DNA of 64,000 bases from Bacillota bacterium (GTDB lineage: Bacteria > Bacillota > Clostridia > Christensenellales > Aristaeellaceae), in NCBI GenBank assembly GCA_023416585.1, contig JAEZHM010000113.1, positions 62,001 through 126,000 on the forward strand, given 5' to 3'. Every line of letters begins with the position of its first letter. Positions within the stretch are counted from its first letter, which is position 1. A program made the position numbers and the translations under genes. A model generated the notes under the pieces. It searched no databases and was not told the DNA's origin. It worked only from the letters and a program-made list of their open reading frames with translations. Below, one piece after another: positions 18,334 to 27,191 of the stretch.

Positions 18334-18363
18334 ATGGGGCTGTTCTTTGGGGAACAGCCCCAT
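18334..18363 (+). terminator. Intercistronic hairpin after the binding-protein gene
   Basis: A perfect 12-bp stem (18334-18345 with 18352-18363) and 6-base loop without a T run. It is likely a partial terminator or 3' stabiliser that raises binding-protein levels over permease levels. Confidence 0.65.
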
Positions 18364-18407
18364 CTCTTGATGGTTACTCATCCTTATTATGCGAAGGAAG
18401 GATGCTT

Positions 18408-19376
18408 ATGGATCTGAATGCCCGTCTTCTACATTTCAGAACGAACAAAGTTTTTGGACGGTTCTACGGGCTGATGCTGCTTGTGCTGATGGCAGCCTTT
18501 TTCTATGCCGTATTCAAGATCCTGACGCCGTCGAATTTCGGAACCCTGGAAAACTTGTACTTCTATCTTCAATCGTCGATCATCTATTCGGTGGGCGCCT
18601 GCGGCTTATATTTTATCGTTGTCATGGGATTGTTTGACTTCTCCATTGGCGCGAACGTAGTGCTCTCCGCTATCGTAGGCGTTGTGCTATCCAAATCATT
18701 CGGTTACGTCGGATTATTGTTGGGTTGTATTCTGTGCGGTTCACTGATCGGCTTTTTGAACGGTTTCCTGTACATTAAGCTGAATATACCATCCATGATT
18801 GTTACGGTAGGCTTGATGCTCATTTACGAATCGGCAGCCTACTATGTGGCGGGCGGCGTCAAGCAGGTGCTGGATCCGCCTCTGCAGGCATTTGGCAGCG
18901 CACCGGGTAACATTCTATTGGCTTTTGCCGCGTTTTTTCTTACCAACTTCATATTGAAGTACACCAGGATCGGCACATATTGCTATGCCATCGGCAGCAA
19001 TGAGTTTACAGCTAAAAACATGGGGATCAACGTAAACAAGCAAAAGCTTTATGGTTTCGTGCTCTGTCATCTTTTCGTGGGGGTAATGGCCATCCTATCG
19101 GTCAGCTATGGCACCTCAATGACAGCGACCACAGGCATGACATCCATGATCCGTAACTTCACACCGCTGATGGGTACCTTTTTCGGCCTTACATTCCGCA
19201 AGTACGGCACCGCGGTGCCCGCCATCGTCATTGGCGAATTCATCATAGCTATCATATTCAATGGATTCGTGGCGTTGGGAGCGCCTACCACTGTACAGAA
19301 TATCGTGACCGGCGCCGCGCTGCTGGCCATCGTTGCCCTGACTGCGCGCCCTGATAAGGGCGAAATTGCAAAATAA
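18408..19376 (+). CDS. CUT2 sugar ABC transporter permease
   Basis: A 322-residue polytopic membrane protein of the BPD_transp_2 (RbsC-like) family. It shows about eight to ten hydrophobic helices and the cytoplasmic loop AIGSNEFTAKNMGINVNKQK, which contacts the ATPase. The family glycine-rich start FDFSIGANVVLSAIVGVV is clear. ATG 18408 is chosen over ATG 18402 because AAGGAAGG ends 6 bases before it. The ATPase follows within 20 bases. A second, different permease is encoded after the ATPase, so the pore is probably a heterodimer. Confidence 0.92.
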   Translation: MDLNARLLHFRTNKVFGRFYGLMLLVLMAAFFYAVFKILTPSNFGTLENLYFYLQSSIIYSVGACGLYFIVVMGLFDFSIGANVVLSAIVGVVLSKSFGYVGLLLGCILCGSLIGFLNGFLYIKLNIPSMIVTVGLMLIYESAAYYVAGGVKQVLDPPLQAFGSAPGNILLAFAAFFLTNFILKYTRIGTYCYAIGSNEFTAKNMGINVNKQKLYGFVLCHLFVGVMAILSVSYGTSMTATTGMTSMIRNFTPLMGTFFGLTFRKYGTAVPAIVIGEFIIAIIFNGFVALGAPTTVQNIVTGAALLAIVALTARPDKGEIAK

Positions 19377-19392
19377 CGGAGGATACGGGACA

Positions 19393-20889
19393 ATGGCAGA
19401 AACGATTTTGGCCGCCGATCATGTGGATAAATCCTTCGGTATTACGCATGCGGTCAATCATGTTTCCCTGGAATTTCAAAAGGGAGAGATCAGAGGCCTG
19501 ATCGGCGAAAACGGGTCAGGCAAATCCACCTTCTGTTCCATGCTTTGCGGCATTCATACCATCGACAGCGGACGTTTTCTCCTGAACGGTAAGGAGCTAA
19601 AAGCGCGCAACCAGGTAGAGGCAAACAAGGCGGGAATCTCCATCATTGTGCAGGAGATGGGAACGCTGTCCGGCTTGACCGTAGCCGAGAACATCTTCCT
19701 GGGGAACGAAGGCCGCTTTATCAGGCATGGTGTCAAGAACACGGCTGCCATGAACAGGGAGGCACAACGTCTGCTGGACGAATTCGGCTTTGCGCATATC
19801 AAATCATCGCTTATGATCGACCATTTCCATTTTGAAGACCGCAAGCTGGTAGAAATTGTGAAAGCAACGTATTTCAAACCGCTTGTGGTTGTTATCGATG
19901 AAACGACAACAGCTCTCAGCCAGTATGGACGTGAAGAGTTGTACAAACTTATGGCGGAAACAAAGGCGGATGGGCGAACGGTGATATTCATATCCCACGA
20001 CCTGAACGAAGTGCTGGCGTATACAGATACCATCTCCGTCCTGCGTGATGGTGAGCTGATCGATACGGTGAAAAGCGCACAAGTCACTGAGGATGATTTA
20101 AAGCGGCTGATGGTTGGCCGGGAGCTTAACAGCCGGTATTACCGCACCGATTATGATGAGCCGGAAATAAGCGGGGTGGTGCTGTCCGTAAAGAATGTAT
20201 CTGTGCCAAAACAGATCCATGACATCAGCTTTGAACTGCACAAAGGGGAGATCTTGGGCTTCGGAGGCCTCAGCGAGTGCGGCATGCATGAGGTGGGTAA
20301 GGCTGTATTCGGCGCATCCTTTGACCGTACGGGTACTGTGGAACTTTATGATGGTACCTGTATCGATTCCATACCCGATGCCATCAGCCATTCCATTGCT
20401 TACGCATCCAAGGACCGGGATAACGAGTCGTTGATCGTGAACGATTCCATACGGGACAATATCGTGCTGCCGTCGGTGAATGACCTTGCTGAAAAGGGAT
20501 TATTGAAGCGGAAGAAACTTAACCGTTTCTCCCGGGAACATGCCGAAACAATGAGCGTAAAGATGACCGGGATTGAGCAGTTTGTTTCCGATTTATCCGG
20601 CGGAAACAAGCAAAAAGTCGTTCTGGCGCGGTGGTTGGGAAAGGCGTCTGATATTCTCATTCTGGACAGCCCTACGCGGGGCATCGACGTCAAGGTCAAG
20701 GCGGATATCTACGCACTCATGGCTGAGCTTAGGGCAAAAGGCAAATCCATCATCATGATCTCCGAGGAGATACAGGAGCTGCTGGGCATGTGCGACAGAA
20801 TCCTGATCATGAAGGATGGGGTTTTAAGCGCTGAATTTAAACGCAGCATGGAACTTGGCGAAGAAGATATCATAGCCGAAATGTTGTAG
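19393..20889 (+). CDS. CUT2 sugar ABC transporter ATP-binding protein (fused double ATPase)
   Basis: A 498-residue protein with two ABC ATPase halves, as in RbsA/MglA. First half: Walker A GLIGENGSGKST, and Walker B VVVIDETTTAL with T-rich D-loop in place of the usual EPTA. Second half: degenerate Walker A region GFGGLSECGMHE, signature LSGGNKQKVVLARWL and Walker B ILILDSPTRGID. The second site is typically non-hydrolytic in this family. ATG 19393 follows GGAGGATACGGGACA. It energises uptake with the flanking permeases. Confidence 0.93.
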   Translation: MAETILAADHVDKSFGITHAVNHVSLEFQKGEIRGLIGENGSGKSTFCSMLCGIHTIDSGRFLLNGKELKARNQVEANKAGISIIVQEMGTLSGLTVAENIFLGNEGRFIRHGVKNTAAMNREAQRLLDEFGFAHIKSSLMIDHFHFEDRKLVEIVKATYFKPLVVVIDETTTALSQYGREELYKLMAETKADGRTVIFISHDLNEVLAYTDTISVLRDGELIDTVKSAQVTEDDLKRLMVGRELNSRYYRTDYDEPEISGVVLSVKNVSVPKQIHDISFELHKGEILGFGGLSECGMHEVGKAVFGASFDRTGTVELYDGTCIDSIPDAISHSIAYASKDRDNESLIVNDSIRDNIVLPSVNDLAEKGLLKRKKLNRFSREHAETMSVKMTGIEQFVSDLSGGNKQKVVLARWLGKASDILILDSPTRGIDVKVKADIYALMAELRAKGKSIIMISEEIQELLGMCDRILIMKDGVLSAEFKRSMELGEEDIIAEML

Positions 20890-20902
20890 GAGGGCGTGAA
20901 GC

Positions 20903-21886
20903 ATGGTACAGCGTCAAACCGTTGCCGGACTTGAGCCGCAAGGCGACGGCAAAATCAGGGCAGCCCTCTTGGGATCACGCCTAAAAGCTCTCCTCCCGCT
21001 GTTCGGGCTAATTGCGATCATCGCGGTCTTCGCACTGCTGACCGGCGGGCAGATCATCAGCTCAAAGAGTATACGGCTGATTTTCAGCCAGGTATATCCC
21101 CTTATGATCGCCGGCACCGGTGTGTTTATGGTGATGACATTGGGCAGCCTGGATTTTTCGCAGGGATCGATCCTGGGCATATCTTCCATCGTGGTCAGCG
21201 CGCTGTCCTTCTACAATATCCCCTTGGCAATCCTCGGCGGCATTCTGACCGGAGCTGCCATTGGCGCGCTTAACGGCTTCTTTCATGTGCGTTTCAGGAT
21301 CCCTTCCTTTATCGTCACCATTTGCTCCATGTACTTGTTCCGCGGCCTGTGCGCATATTTAACCACAAACGCACCGGTGGCGGCAACGCCCGCCATTACG
21401 GCGCTTAATCAGGACTTTATAAAGCTACTCATCACGGGAACAGTACTGCTTGTTGTGTTCATGCTGTTTCATTTTACCAAGCTTGGCATCGACCTCAAGG
21501 CGGTTGGAGCCGGCGAAAAAGGGGCTAGGTATTCCGGTGTGCGCACCGACAGGATGAAGCTGCTTGTGTTCATTGCGGCAGGTGCTATTACAGGGATTGC
21601 TGCCTTTGTCAACGTAGTCAAAGTCGGTTCCATCACATCCACTGCCGGCAACCAGTTCGAAACGCAGATCCTCATTGCACTGGTGCTGGGCGGCCTGCCG
21701 ATTTCGGGCGGCGCCAAGGTCCGCTTTTCCAACATCATCATCGGTACGCTGATTTCTCTCATCCTGGGCAATGGTCTGGTCATGCTTGGCCTGGATACCG
21801 CGATGCAGCAGCTAATCAAGGGCATGATCTTTCTGGCAGTCGTAGCACTGACAATCGACAGGAGATCCCTCAAGGTCATCAAGTGA
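20903..21886 (+). CDS. Second CUT2 sugar ABC transporter permease
   Basis: A 327-residue BPD_transp_2 permease. The N-terminal 30 residues are cytoplasmic, followed by multiple hydrophobic helices, LDFSQGSILGISSIVVSAL and the coupling loop AVGAGEKGARYSGVRTDRMK. ATG 20903 follows GGAGGGCGTGAAGC and lies 13 bases after the ATPase stop. It differs enough from the first permease to be an ancient paralogue and probably forms the other half of the channel. A terminator follows. Confidence 0.92.
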   Translation: MVQRQTVAGLEPQGDGKIRAALLGSRLKALLPLFGLIAIIAVFALLTGGQIISSKSIRLIFSQVYPLMIAGTGVFMVMTLGSLDFSQGSILGISSIVVSALSFYNIPLAILGGILTGAAIGALNGFFHVRFRIPSFIVTICSMYLFRGLCAYLTTNAPVAATPAITALNQDFIKLLITGTVLLVVFMLFHFTKLGIDLKAVGAGEKGARYSGVRTDRMKLLVFIAAGAITGIAAFVNVVKVGSITSTAGNQFETQILIALVLGGLPISGGAKVRFSNIIIGTLISLILGNGLVMLGLDTAMQQLIKGMIFLAVVALTIDRRSLKVIK

Positions 21887-21936
21887 TATTGATAAGATAC
21901 ATTTAGTTTCCTGGATGATAAAAATGTTGGCACAAG

Positions 21937-21980
21937 AAAAAGCCGCTGATAGCGCAGTGCTTTCAGCGGCCTCGTTTTAT
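21937..21980. terminator. Bidirectional terminator between convergent units
   Basis: An 8-bp stem (21942-21949 with 21963-21970) and 13-base loop. Rightward it is followed by CTCGTTTT, closing the CUT2 unit. Leftward it is followed by TTTTTC, closing the SH3-domain gene. Confidence 0.8.
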
Positions 21981-22011
21981 ATAAGGCTGATTTTATTCAG
22001 CGGTCATCTTT

Positions 22012-23319
22012 TTATCCATTCGACCTGCGGTACCAAAGGATGCCGTTGACAACCTCCAGAAATTGCCCGGGAAGCAGATCGACGCTGTATTCCGTGAATG
22101 GAGCCATTTCTTTGCGCTCCAGTTCGACGGCCAAGCCCTCCTCCGTAAGGAAATCCGACACCACATAGTAACTGGAGGCCGCACCTGGAGCCATGGATAC
22201 GGTCGCAGAGCTTATGGGAACACCCGGTACCTGCACTCCGGCAAGAACCTTGAAGCTGCCTGTATACCGGATATCGGCAGCATTCAACAAGTCGGCCGCC
22301 GAAACCATAACTGTAGGAGCAAGGGTGACGCCGGATCCAATGTTCAATACTGCATTTTCCGGAAGATACACGGTGTAGGCTGCAATTCCATCAACCTCAT
22401 ACTGCTTGCTTTGCGCGCCGGGAAGATTGATTTGAAGGGAACCATTCTCCCCATCGGGAACTGTGAAGGTATACAAGCCGGAAGGCAGGTCCTGGCCCAC
22501 GGTATAAGTCCCTTGGTTATAAGTTATGTTACCGGCATGAATAAGGTCGGAAAGCCAGTAGGTTTTTATATATTGTGAGGGCAGAAAACCATTTTGCAGG
22601 TCATTGCGCCACCTCGTCTGGTACCATTCTCCCGCATTGCACAAAAGCTCCACAGTGGTCCTGGTGCATGGTACTTGGCAAATGGCTTCATCCTGAGCGG
22701 GATAGGGCTTTAGCGGAACCCAGCCCGCCTCTGGCGTATTCAAAATACCGTAGCCTTTTGCCGGTATACCCGTATCGGAACTATATACATCGTCCGAATA
22801 TTCAAGGGCAACCTTGGGTATAAAACCGGAATAATCCCCAACGCATATATGGCAGTAATCACCGATTTCACCCAAAACTGATACTCTCATTCCGCTGGGA
22901 TATTCTCCAAGGGAGGGGGCATTATCCTCTGGCTTGTCCCGTAACGTCACGAACCCATTTTCACACGTTAATACCGTTGCGACCCGGATTCCCATTTCAT
23001 AAAGACCCCGGGCATCCCCGAAAACCACACTATCGGAGGGCACATATCCGGCAATTTCTGTTGGGCTTTTCATGATTTTGACACGGTACCACCCTTCCTG
23101 GGCTACTGCCGCGTTTACGATAACACCGGCATAATACGTTCCCACAGGAATGGCGCCGTTATCAGGGGATGAACGCAGGATGACTCCGCCTGTTTTAAGC
23201 ACGCCTATTTCCTCCTGGTATGCCAATGCAGGATGGCTGGAAAGGAAAAGTGACAACACAAGGCAAAGGGAAAGGATGGGTTTAGAGAATGTTTTCATCT
23301 GTGGTTTCAGGATCTTCAT
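22012..23319 (-). CDS. Secreted SH3-domain protein
   Basis: A 435-residue exported protein. The signal peptide runs to about residue 33 (SLCLVLSLFLSS then HPALA). The mature part contains bacterial SH3-like repeats: GVLKTGGVILRSSPDNGAIP, a second VTLRDKPEDNAPSLGEYPSG unit at about 125-165, and a third after PVPL-like spacing near 215. The C-terminal half has beta-rich segments with YTVGQDLPSGLYTF. SH3b repeats often bind peptidoglycan or sense the envelope. No catalytic domain is visible. ATG 23319 follows GGAGGAGCGCAACT. Confidence 0.82.
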   Translation of the reverse strand: MKILKPQMKTFSKPILSLCLVLSLFLSSHPALAYQEEIGVLKTGGVILRSSPDNGAIPVGTYYAGVIVNAAVAQEGWYRVKIMKSPTEIAGYVPSDSVVFGDARGLYEMGIRVATVLTCENGFVTLRDKPEDNAPSLGEYPSGMRVSVLGEIGDYCHICVGDYSGFIPKVALEYSDDVYSSDTGIPAKGYGILNTPEAGWVPLKPYPAQDEAICQVPCTRTTVELLCNAGEWYQTRWRNDLQNGFLPSQYIKTYWLSDLIHAGNITYNQGTYTVGQDLPSGLYTFTVPDGENGSLQINLPGAQSKQYEVDGIAAYTVYLPENAVLNIGSGVTLAPTVMVSAADLLNAADIRYTGSFKVLAGVQVPGVPISSATVSMAPGAASSYYVVSDFLTEEGLAVELERKEMAPFTEYSVDLLPGQFLEVVNGILWYRRSNG

Positions 23320-23450
23320 AGTTGCGCTCCTCCTGCAAATTAGCGGTAAAAATGGAAATGTTGTTTTTCATACAACGCAATTATCCCTAGGCTTCATGCC
23401 TGTTTTTTGGAATTTACAATTTCATGATATAATTCCATATAATAAATTTT

Positions 23451-23810
23451 ATGGAATATGTGATAAAAGAGCATCCCAAAACGACTTATATTTGTCATGA
23501 CAAAATTCCCATGGGAAAGCGGTGGAGCAATGACCAAGGATGCCCTGGGGCAAAGAATCTGGGAAAACCCAAAAAGCCTCATGTGCTGGCCCGCAAGGAA
23601 AGAGTGGCAGACCATGACTATGCTGTGAGCGCGGAGGATCTTGAAGCTTATCAGCAAAATGTTGTAACAAAGCAGAAGTTCTACTGTGAAAGTGGCGAAA
23701 GCTGGATTGCCATGGATACAATGAAAAAGAACTACCTGGCAGGATAGCTAACGGATGAGGCGTTTATAAAGGCGCTGAACGAGCTTGTGCATAAGGCAGA
23801 AACGAAGTAA
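23451..23810 (+). pseudogene. Small gene of unknown function interrupted by an in-frame TAG
   Basis: An open frame of 98 codons starts at ATG 23451 and stops at TAG 23745. The same frame continues for 20 more sensible codons (LTDEAFIKALNELVHKAETK) to TAA 23808, directly before a strong terminator. The reading frame, amphipathic C-terminus and terminator suggest one original protein of about 119 residues cut by a nonsense change. The N-terminal part has three cysteines and many basic residues (HVLARKERVADHDY), but I recognise no family. No ribosome site precedes the ATG; a TATAAT at 23438-23443 would place the transcript start almost at the ATG. Other genes in the window use TAG as a normal stop. 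Confidence 0.5.
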
Positions 23811-23826
23811 ATAAATCCCTTAAAAT

Positions 23827-23861
23827 AGCAAGCCGGGATTCCCGGCTTGCTGTTTTCTTTT
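23827..23861 (+). terminator. Rho-independent terminator
   Basis: AGCAAGCCGGG at 23827-23837 and its exact complement at 23841-23851 with a 3-base loop, followed by GTTTTCTTTT. It closes the interrupted small gene and shows that this spot was a transcription unit. Confidence 0.9.
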
Positions 23862-23895
23862 GCTTGGAGATTATCAGTGAACTTTGAAAGGATGA

Positions 23896-24150
23896 ACTCC
23901 TTATTGCACTAAGTTACTGCAACATGCTAAAGCAATAGATGGAAGTGGGTTTTTACAGCGCAAAACACAGGAAAAACAGAAGAAAAGCGAGTGCGGCGGC
24001 ATTACCTTTGTGTGCCACGAAGGTAATGCGGAATTCAATAATACCGACAACGAATAAAACGTGTATGATATCGCCGCATTGGCCGCTTCTTATTGGGTTC
24101 AAAAGGGTTTGATAGAGAAGGGCGATGTATCCGGTTTCTTTGTAAAATAG
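23896..24150 (+). pseudogene. Decayed gene remnant of unknown family
   Basis: In one rightward frame the translation looks protein-like across an internal TAA at 24055: KLLQHAKAIDGSGFLQRKTQ onward before the stop, then NVYDIAALAASYWVQKGLIE to a final TAG at 24148. Another stop (TGA 23893) lies just upstream and no ribosome site or intact start is visible. Charge pattern and helix-like segments suggest former coding DNA. It lies right after the interrupted gene at 23451. An 80-codon frame on the opposite strand overlaps the hydrolase gene and is judged a shadow. Confidence 0.35.
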
Positions 24151-24158
24151 TCTATTTA

Positions 24159-25325
24159 TCAGATACCGGCATACACGATGTTTCGGATCTTCCATGTCAG
24201 ATCGGTTATGCCTGAATCGGTTTTTTGCATCATTACCAGCAGGATAAGCTCATGCGCCGGATCAATGGTCATGTATGTACCTGTCCAACCATCCCAGCCG
24301 AACTCACCGGCAGACCCGAAGGATCGGCTCTGGGATGGGGACTGCAAAACACGCATAAAGCAGCCATACCCGTATCCTGCAAGCGAATCCCAATTGAAAC
24401 CCTGCATCTGCTGGGAAGTCAATTGATGATGGCTCATGTATGCTGCCGCCGCCGGGGATAGTATGCGTATGCCATCTATTTCTCCCGATCCTAGCATCAT
24501 GCGGCAAAAGCAAAGCATATCGTCGATTGTGGAAATAAGGCCAGCGCCGCCCGACTGAAAAGCCGGGGGAGAAAGAAAATCATTCAAACCCAGGTGATTT
24601 TCCAAAAAAGCTTCAAGACGCCCGTCTCTCATGCAATACAGCTTGGAAAAGCGCTCCGATTTGTCGTGGGGAACGTAAAAGCCGGTGTCATGCATTTTAA
24701 GCGGCTCAAATATTTCCTTGTGAAGGAAATCACCAAATGGCATATTTGCGACGATTTCAATAACAGCTCCCAGCACATCCGCGGATGTGCCATACCGCCA
24801 GCTGTCACCAGGATGAAACGCAAGCGGCTTTCGCCCGATGTGGCTGGCAAAGGCCACGGTGGATGCAGGTTTTCCGTTTTCCAAATTGCGCTTCGTTTTT
24901 TCAAAAAGCGAAGCCATTTTTCTTTCTGCAGGCCCGTCGCCACCCGGATAAACAAGCCCCGACGTCATATTCAGAAGGTCCCTGACGGTAACTTCACGGC
25001 GCGCCGGAACAAGCCCCTCCGCATCAGCCACCATTTGATGGCTAAAGCCGCTTAGGTAATGGCTTACCGGCGTGCCCATGGAAAGCAGCCCGCGCTGCAT
25101 GAGGATCATGGCCGCTGCGGCGGTGATGGGTTTGGTCATGGAAAATATTCTGAACAATGTGTTTCGTTTCAGAGGGATTCCGGCCTCTATATCCATCTTC
25201 CCGCAAACATGGAAAAATTCTTCCTTCCCCTTTTGATAAATAAGTGCGCTCACACCTGGCAGTTCACCGTTTTTAACGGCCTGTTCCATCGCCGGTATTA
25301 TATACTTTAGCTGCAGCTTATCCAT
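24159..25325 (-). CDS. Serine hydrolase of the beta-lactamase class C family
   Basis: A 388-residue cytoplasmic serine hydrolase (esterase/EstB, penicillin-binding-like). The catalytic SxxK motif is SMTK at residues 62-65 and the YxN-like motif is YGTS in WRYGTSADVLGAVIE. No signal peptide is present, which argues against a role in beta-lactam resistance and for an esterase or amidase role. ATG 25325 follows GGGAGGCATTTT; the frame extends to 25364 without a ribosome site. It is divergent from the GH35-like gene. Within a glycan region it might remove ester groups from imported sugars (speculative). Confidence 0.87.
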   Translation of the reverse strand: MDKLQLKYIIPAMEQAVKNGELPGVSALIYQKGKEEFFHVCGKMDIEAGIPLKRNTLFRIFSMTKPITAAAAMILMQRGLLSMGTPVSHYLSGFSHQMVADAEGLVPARREVTVRDLLNMTSGLVYPGGDGPAERKMASLFEKTKRNLENGKPASTVAFASHIGRKPLAFHPGDSWRYGTSADVLGAVIEIVANMPFGDFLHKEIFEPLKMHDTGFYVPHDKSERFSKLYCMRDGRLEAFLENHLGLNDFLSPPAFQSGGAGLISTIDDMLCFCRMMLGSGEIDGIRILSPAAAAYMSHHQLTSQQMQGFNWDSLAGYGYGCFMRVLQSPSQSRSFGSAGEFGWDGWTGTYMTIDPAHELILLVMMQKTDSGITDLTWKIRNIVYAGI

Positions 25326-25430
25326 AAAATGCCTCCCATGATTCCATCCAATAATGCCGTGCAAGTTTTTGCATACAACTGCTTTTCAAAAGTGCTTCCG
25401 GAATAATTGGCCGTTGCGCTTTGCCTTGCA

Positions 25431-25459
25431 TTGTATCAAAGGATGCAATGATATACAAT
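25431..25459 (+). promoter_or_regulatory. Promoter candidate for the GH35-like gene
   Basis: TTGTAT at 25431-25436, a 17-base spacer, then TACAAT at 25454-25459; the start codon is 52 bases further on. TTGCAT and ATGCAA flank the -35 box as a small inverted repeat that may be an operator half-pair. Confidence 0.55.
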
Positions 25460-25510
25460 ATGTGTAATAAAATGCCTGAAGTTGAAGTCACATAAGGGGA
25501 GGATGCAAAA

Positions 25511-27103
25511 GTGAACGGTTTCTTTCGGGATAAAGATGGAAAAGAAGTATTTGTGCTGGGCCTGCAATGCCATAACTCCTCTACCGGAACGGATATGATG
25601 GACAAAGCCATCTCCGCCATCAAACAATATGGCGGCAATACCTTGGAAGCGCCAATTTACTGGTATGCCATAGAACCGGAGATGGACCGCTATGACATGA
25701 CGCAGCTCAAGGAACTGATCGTAAAGGCCAGAATTGCCGGCCTTTACTTGATTGTACTTTGGTTTGGCGCAAGCAAAAACGGCCATCCCAATTACGCGCC
25801 GGAATACATAAAGCTGCACCCGGAAATCTACCGCATCGCCATAGGGGCAGATGGGGCCCCGGTAGCCACCCTGTCACCCCATTGCCAGGATACGCTTCTA
25901 AGGGACAAAAAGGCATTCCTGAAAGTGATGGCCTTCCTGAAAGAATACGACGCGGATGAAAAGACCGTTCTGTCCATCCAAATACAAAACGAAATGGGAT
26001 ACGCCAATACGGACCGCGATTATTCCCATATCGCCCAGCTGGACTATGAAAAGCCATTGCCGGAAGCTTTGTATGATGTGGCTTTGGAGGATTGCGGCCA
26101 TGTGACCTGTGAAAAAACCTGGCGCGGGCAGTTTGGCCGTCACGCCCATGAAGCATTCAGCGCTTGGTACCATGCATTGTATATGGAAGCCATGGCCAGG
26201 GAAGGCAAAGATATTTATGATTTGCCATGCATCACCAATGTGATGGTGGGGAACAGCGGCGTGGAGGAGCCGGGACGCAGTTATAACGCAGGCGCAGCTG
26301 TGGGGCGGATGATCGAAATTTGGAAAATCGGCGCACCGTCGCTTGATTTGATTTGCCCTGATATTTACAACAACTCCAAAAGGGATTATGAAAAAATGGC
26401 CGGGCGCTACAACCGTATGGACAATGCGCTGTTCATCCCCGAATCGCCTATTGACGGCGAAGCCAACGCAATGAACTGCCTTATGGCTGTTGCGGAATAC
26501 GGTGCCATTGGCATATGCTGCTTTGGCGCGGAAAGCACACTTACAAACGATGGCACGCTTACCGATAGCGCCAGGGCAATGCAGATCTCTATGCGCATGC
26601 TGTCGGCGCTGTCGCCGCTCATTATTAAGTATCGAAACACCGGGCGCATTCACGCGTTTGTGCAGGATGAATTTTCCCAAAGCCAAGCGTTGAAACTGCC
26701 TAAATATCATGTGGAGGCATTTTTCCTTAGGGGAAGCCAGCGGCGGTTCGGCCTGGGATCTCGGATCAACCTGCGTTTGGAAGAAAATCAATGGCTGCTT
26801 CAGGAACGCGGCCGCGGGCTGCTGATACAAACGGACGAACACGAATTCTACTTGGCCGGCAGTGGAATCGGGCTTGAATTTACGAGAAGGCCCGATCCTT
26901 TAGATGAGGCGCCGTATGCTCACCTGTGTTCCCGCCAGGCGGGCCAATTGAATTTTCTTTCGGTGGAGGAAGGCCATTTCGATGGGGAACGTTGGGTTGT
27001 TGACGCTATACGGAACGGGGATGAAAGCAATTTCCTTTTATATGCCCATGCAGGCCAGGCTGTGCGCATAAGGATGAATCCCAATATCGGAATGGATTTC
27101 TAA
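25511..27103 (+). CDS. Cytoplasmic glycosidase, GH35/DUF5597-like
   Basis: A 530-residue TIM-barrel glycosidase with a C-terminal beta domain, of the GH35-like group annotated as DUF5597 beta-galactosidases. Clan GH-A marks: acid/base in SIQIQNEMGYAN and probable nucleophile in FIPESPIDGEANAMN. The beta domain starts near residue 380. There is no signal peptide, so it acts on imported sugars. GTG 25511 follows GGGGAGGATGCAAAA. It stands alone with its own promoter. The natural substrate is probably a beta-galactoside, but related families with other specificities cannot be excluded. Confidence 0.82.
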   Translation: MNGFFRDKDGKEVFVLGLQCHNSSTGTDMMDKAISAIKQYGGNTLEAPIYWYAIEPEMDRYDMTQLKELIVKARIAGLYLIVLWFGASKNGHPNYAPEYIKLHPEIYRIAIGADGAPVATLSPHCQDTLLRDKKAFLKVMAFLKEYDADEKTVLSIQIQNEMGYANTDRDYSHIAQLDYEKPLPEALYDVALEDCGHVTCEKTWRGQFGRHAHEAFSAWYHALYMEAMAREGKDIYDLPCITNVMVGNSGVEEPGRSYNAGAAVGRMIEIWKIGAPSLDLICPDIYNNSKRDYEKMAGRYNRMDNALFIPESPIDGEANAMNCLMAVAEYGAIGICCFGAESTLTNDGTLTDSARAMQISMRMLSALSPLIIKYRNTGRIHAFVQDEFSQSQALKLPKYHVEAFFLRGSQRRFGLGSRINLRLEENQWLLQERGRGLLIQTDEHEFYLAGSGIGLEFTRRPDPLDEAPYAHLCSRQAGQLNFLSVEEGHFDGERWVVDAIRNGDESNFLLYAHAGQAVRIRMNPNIGMDF

Positions 27104-27191
27104 AACAAAACTGGGCAATTGCTACTTTGATGTATGCTGCATTCCACTTCCGGCGAAATTAAGCACGCAATAAATTTTAAGGCGGGATATT

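Noticed and set aside
23745..23747. TAG as a recoded sense codon (for example pyrrolysine)
   Set aside because: Other intact genes here end in TAG, including the CUT2 ATPase and the ACP-like gene, and no recoding element or pylT-like RNA was seen. A nonsense change is simpler.
23953..24195. A leftward 80-codon open frame
   Set aside because: It overlaps the hydrolase 3' end and lies opposite a frame with more protein-like sequence; no ribosome site.
24159..25325. True beta-lactamase resistance gene
   Set aside because: SxxK is present, but there is no signal peptide and the sequence fits the broad class C esterase/hydrolase group.
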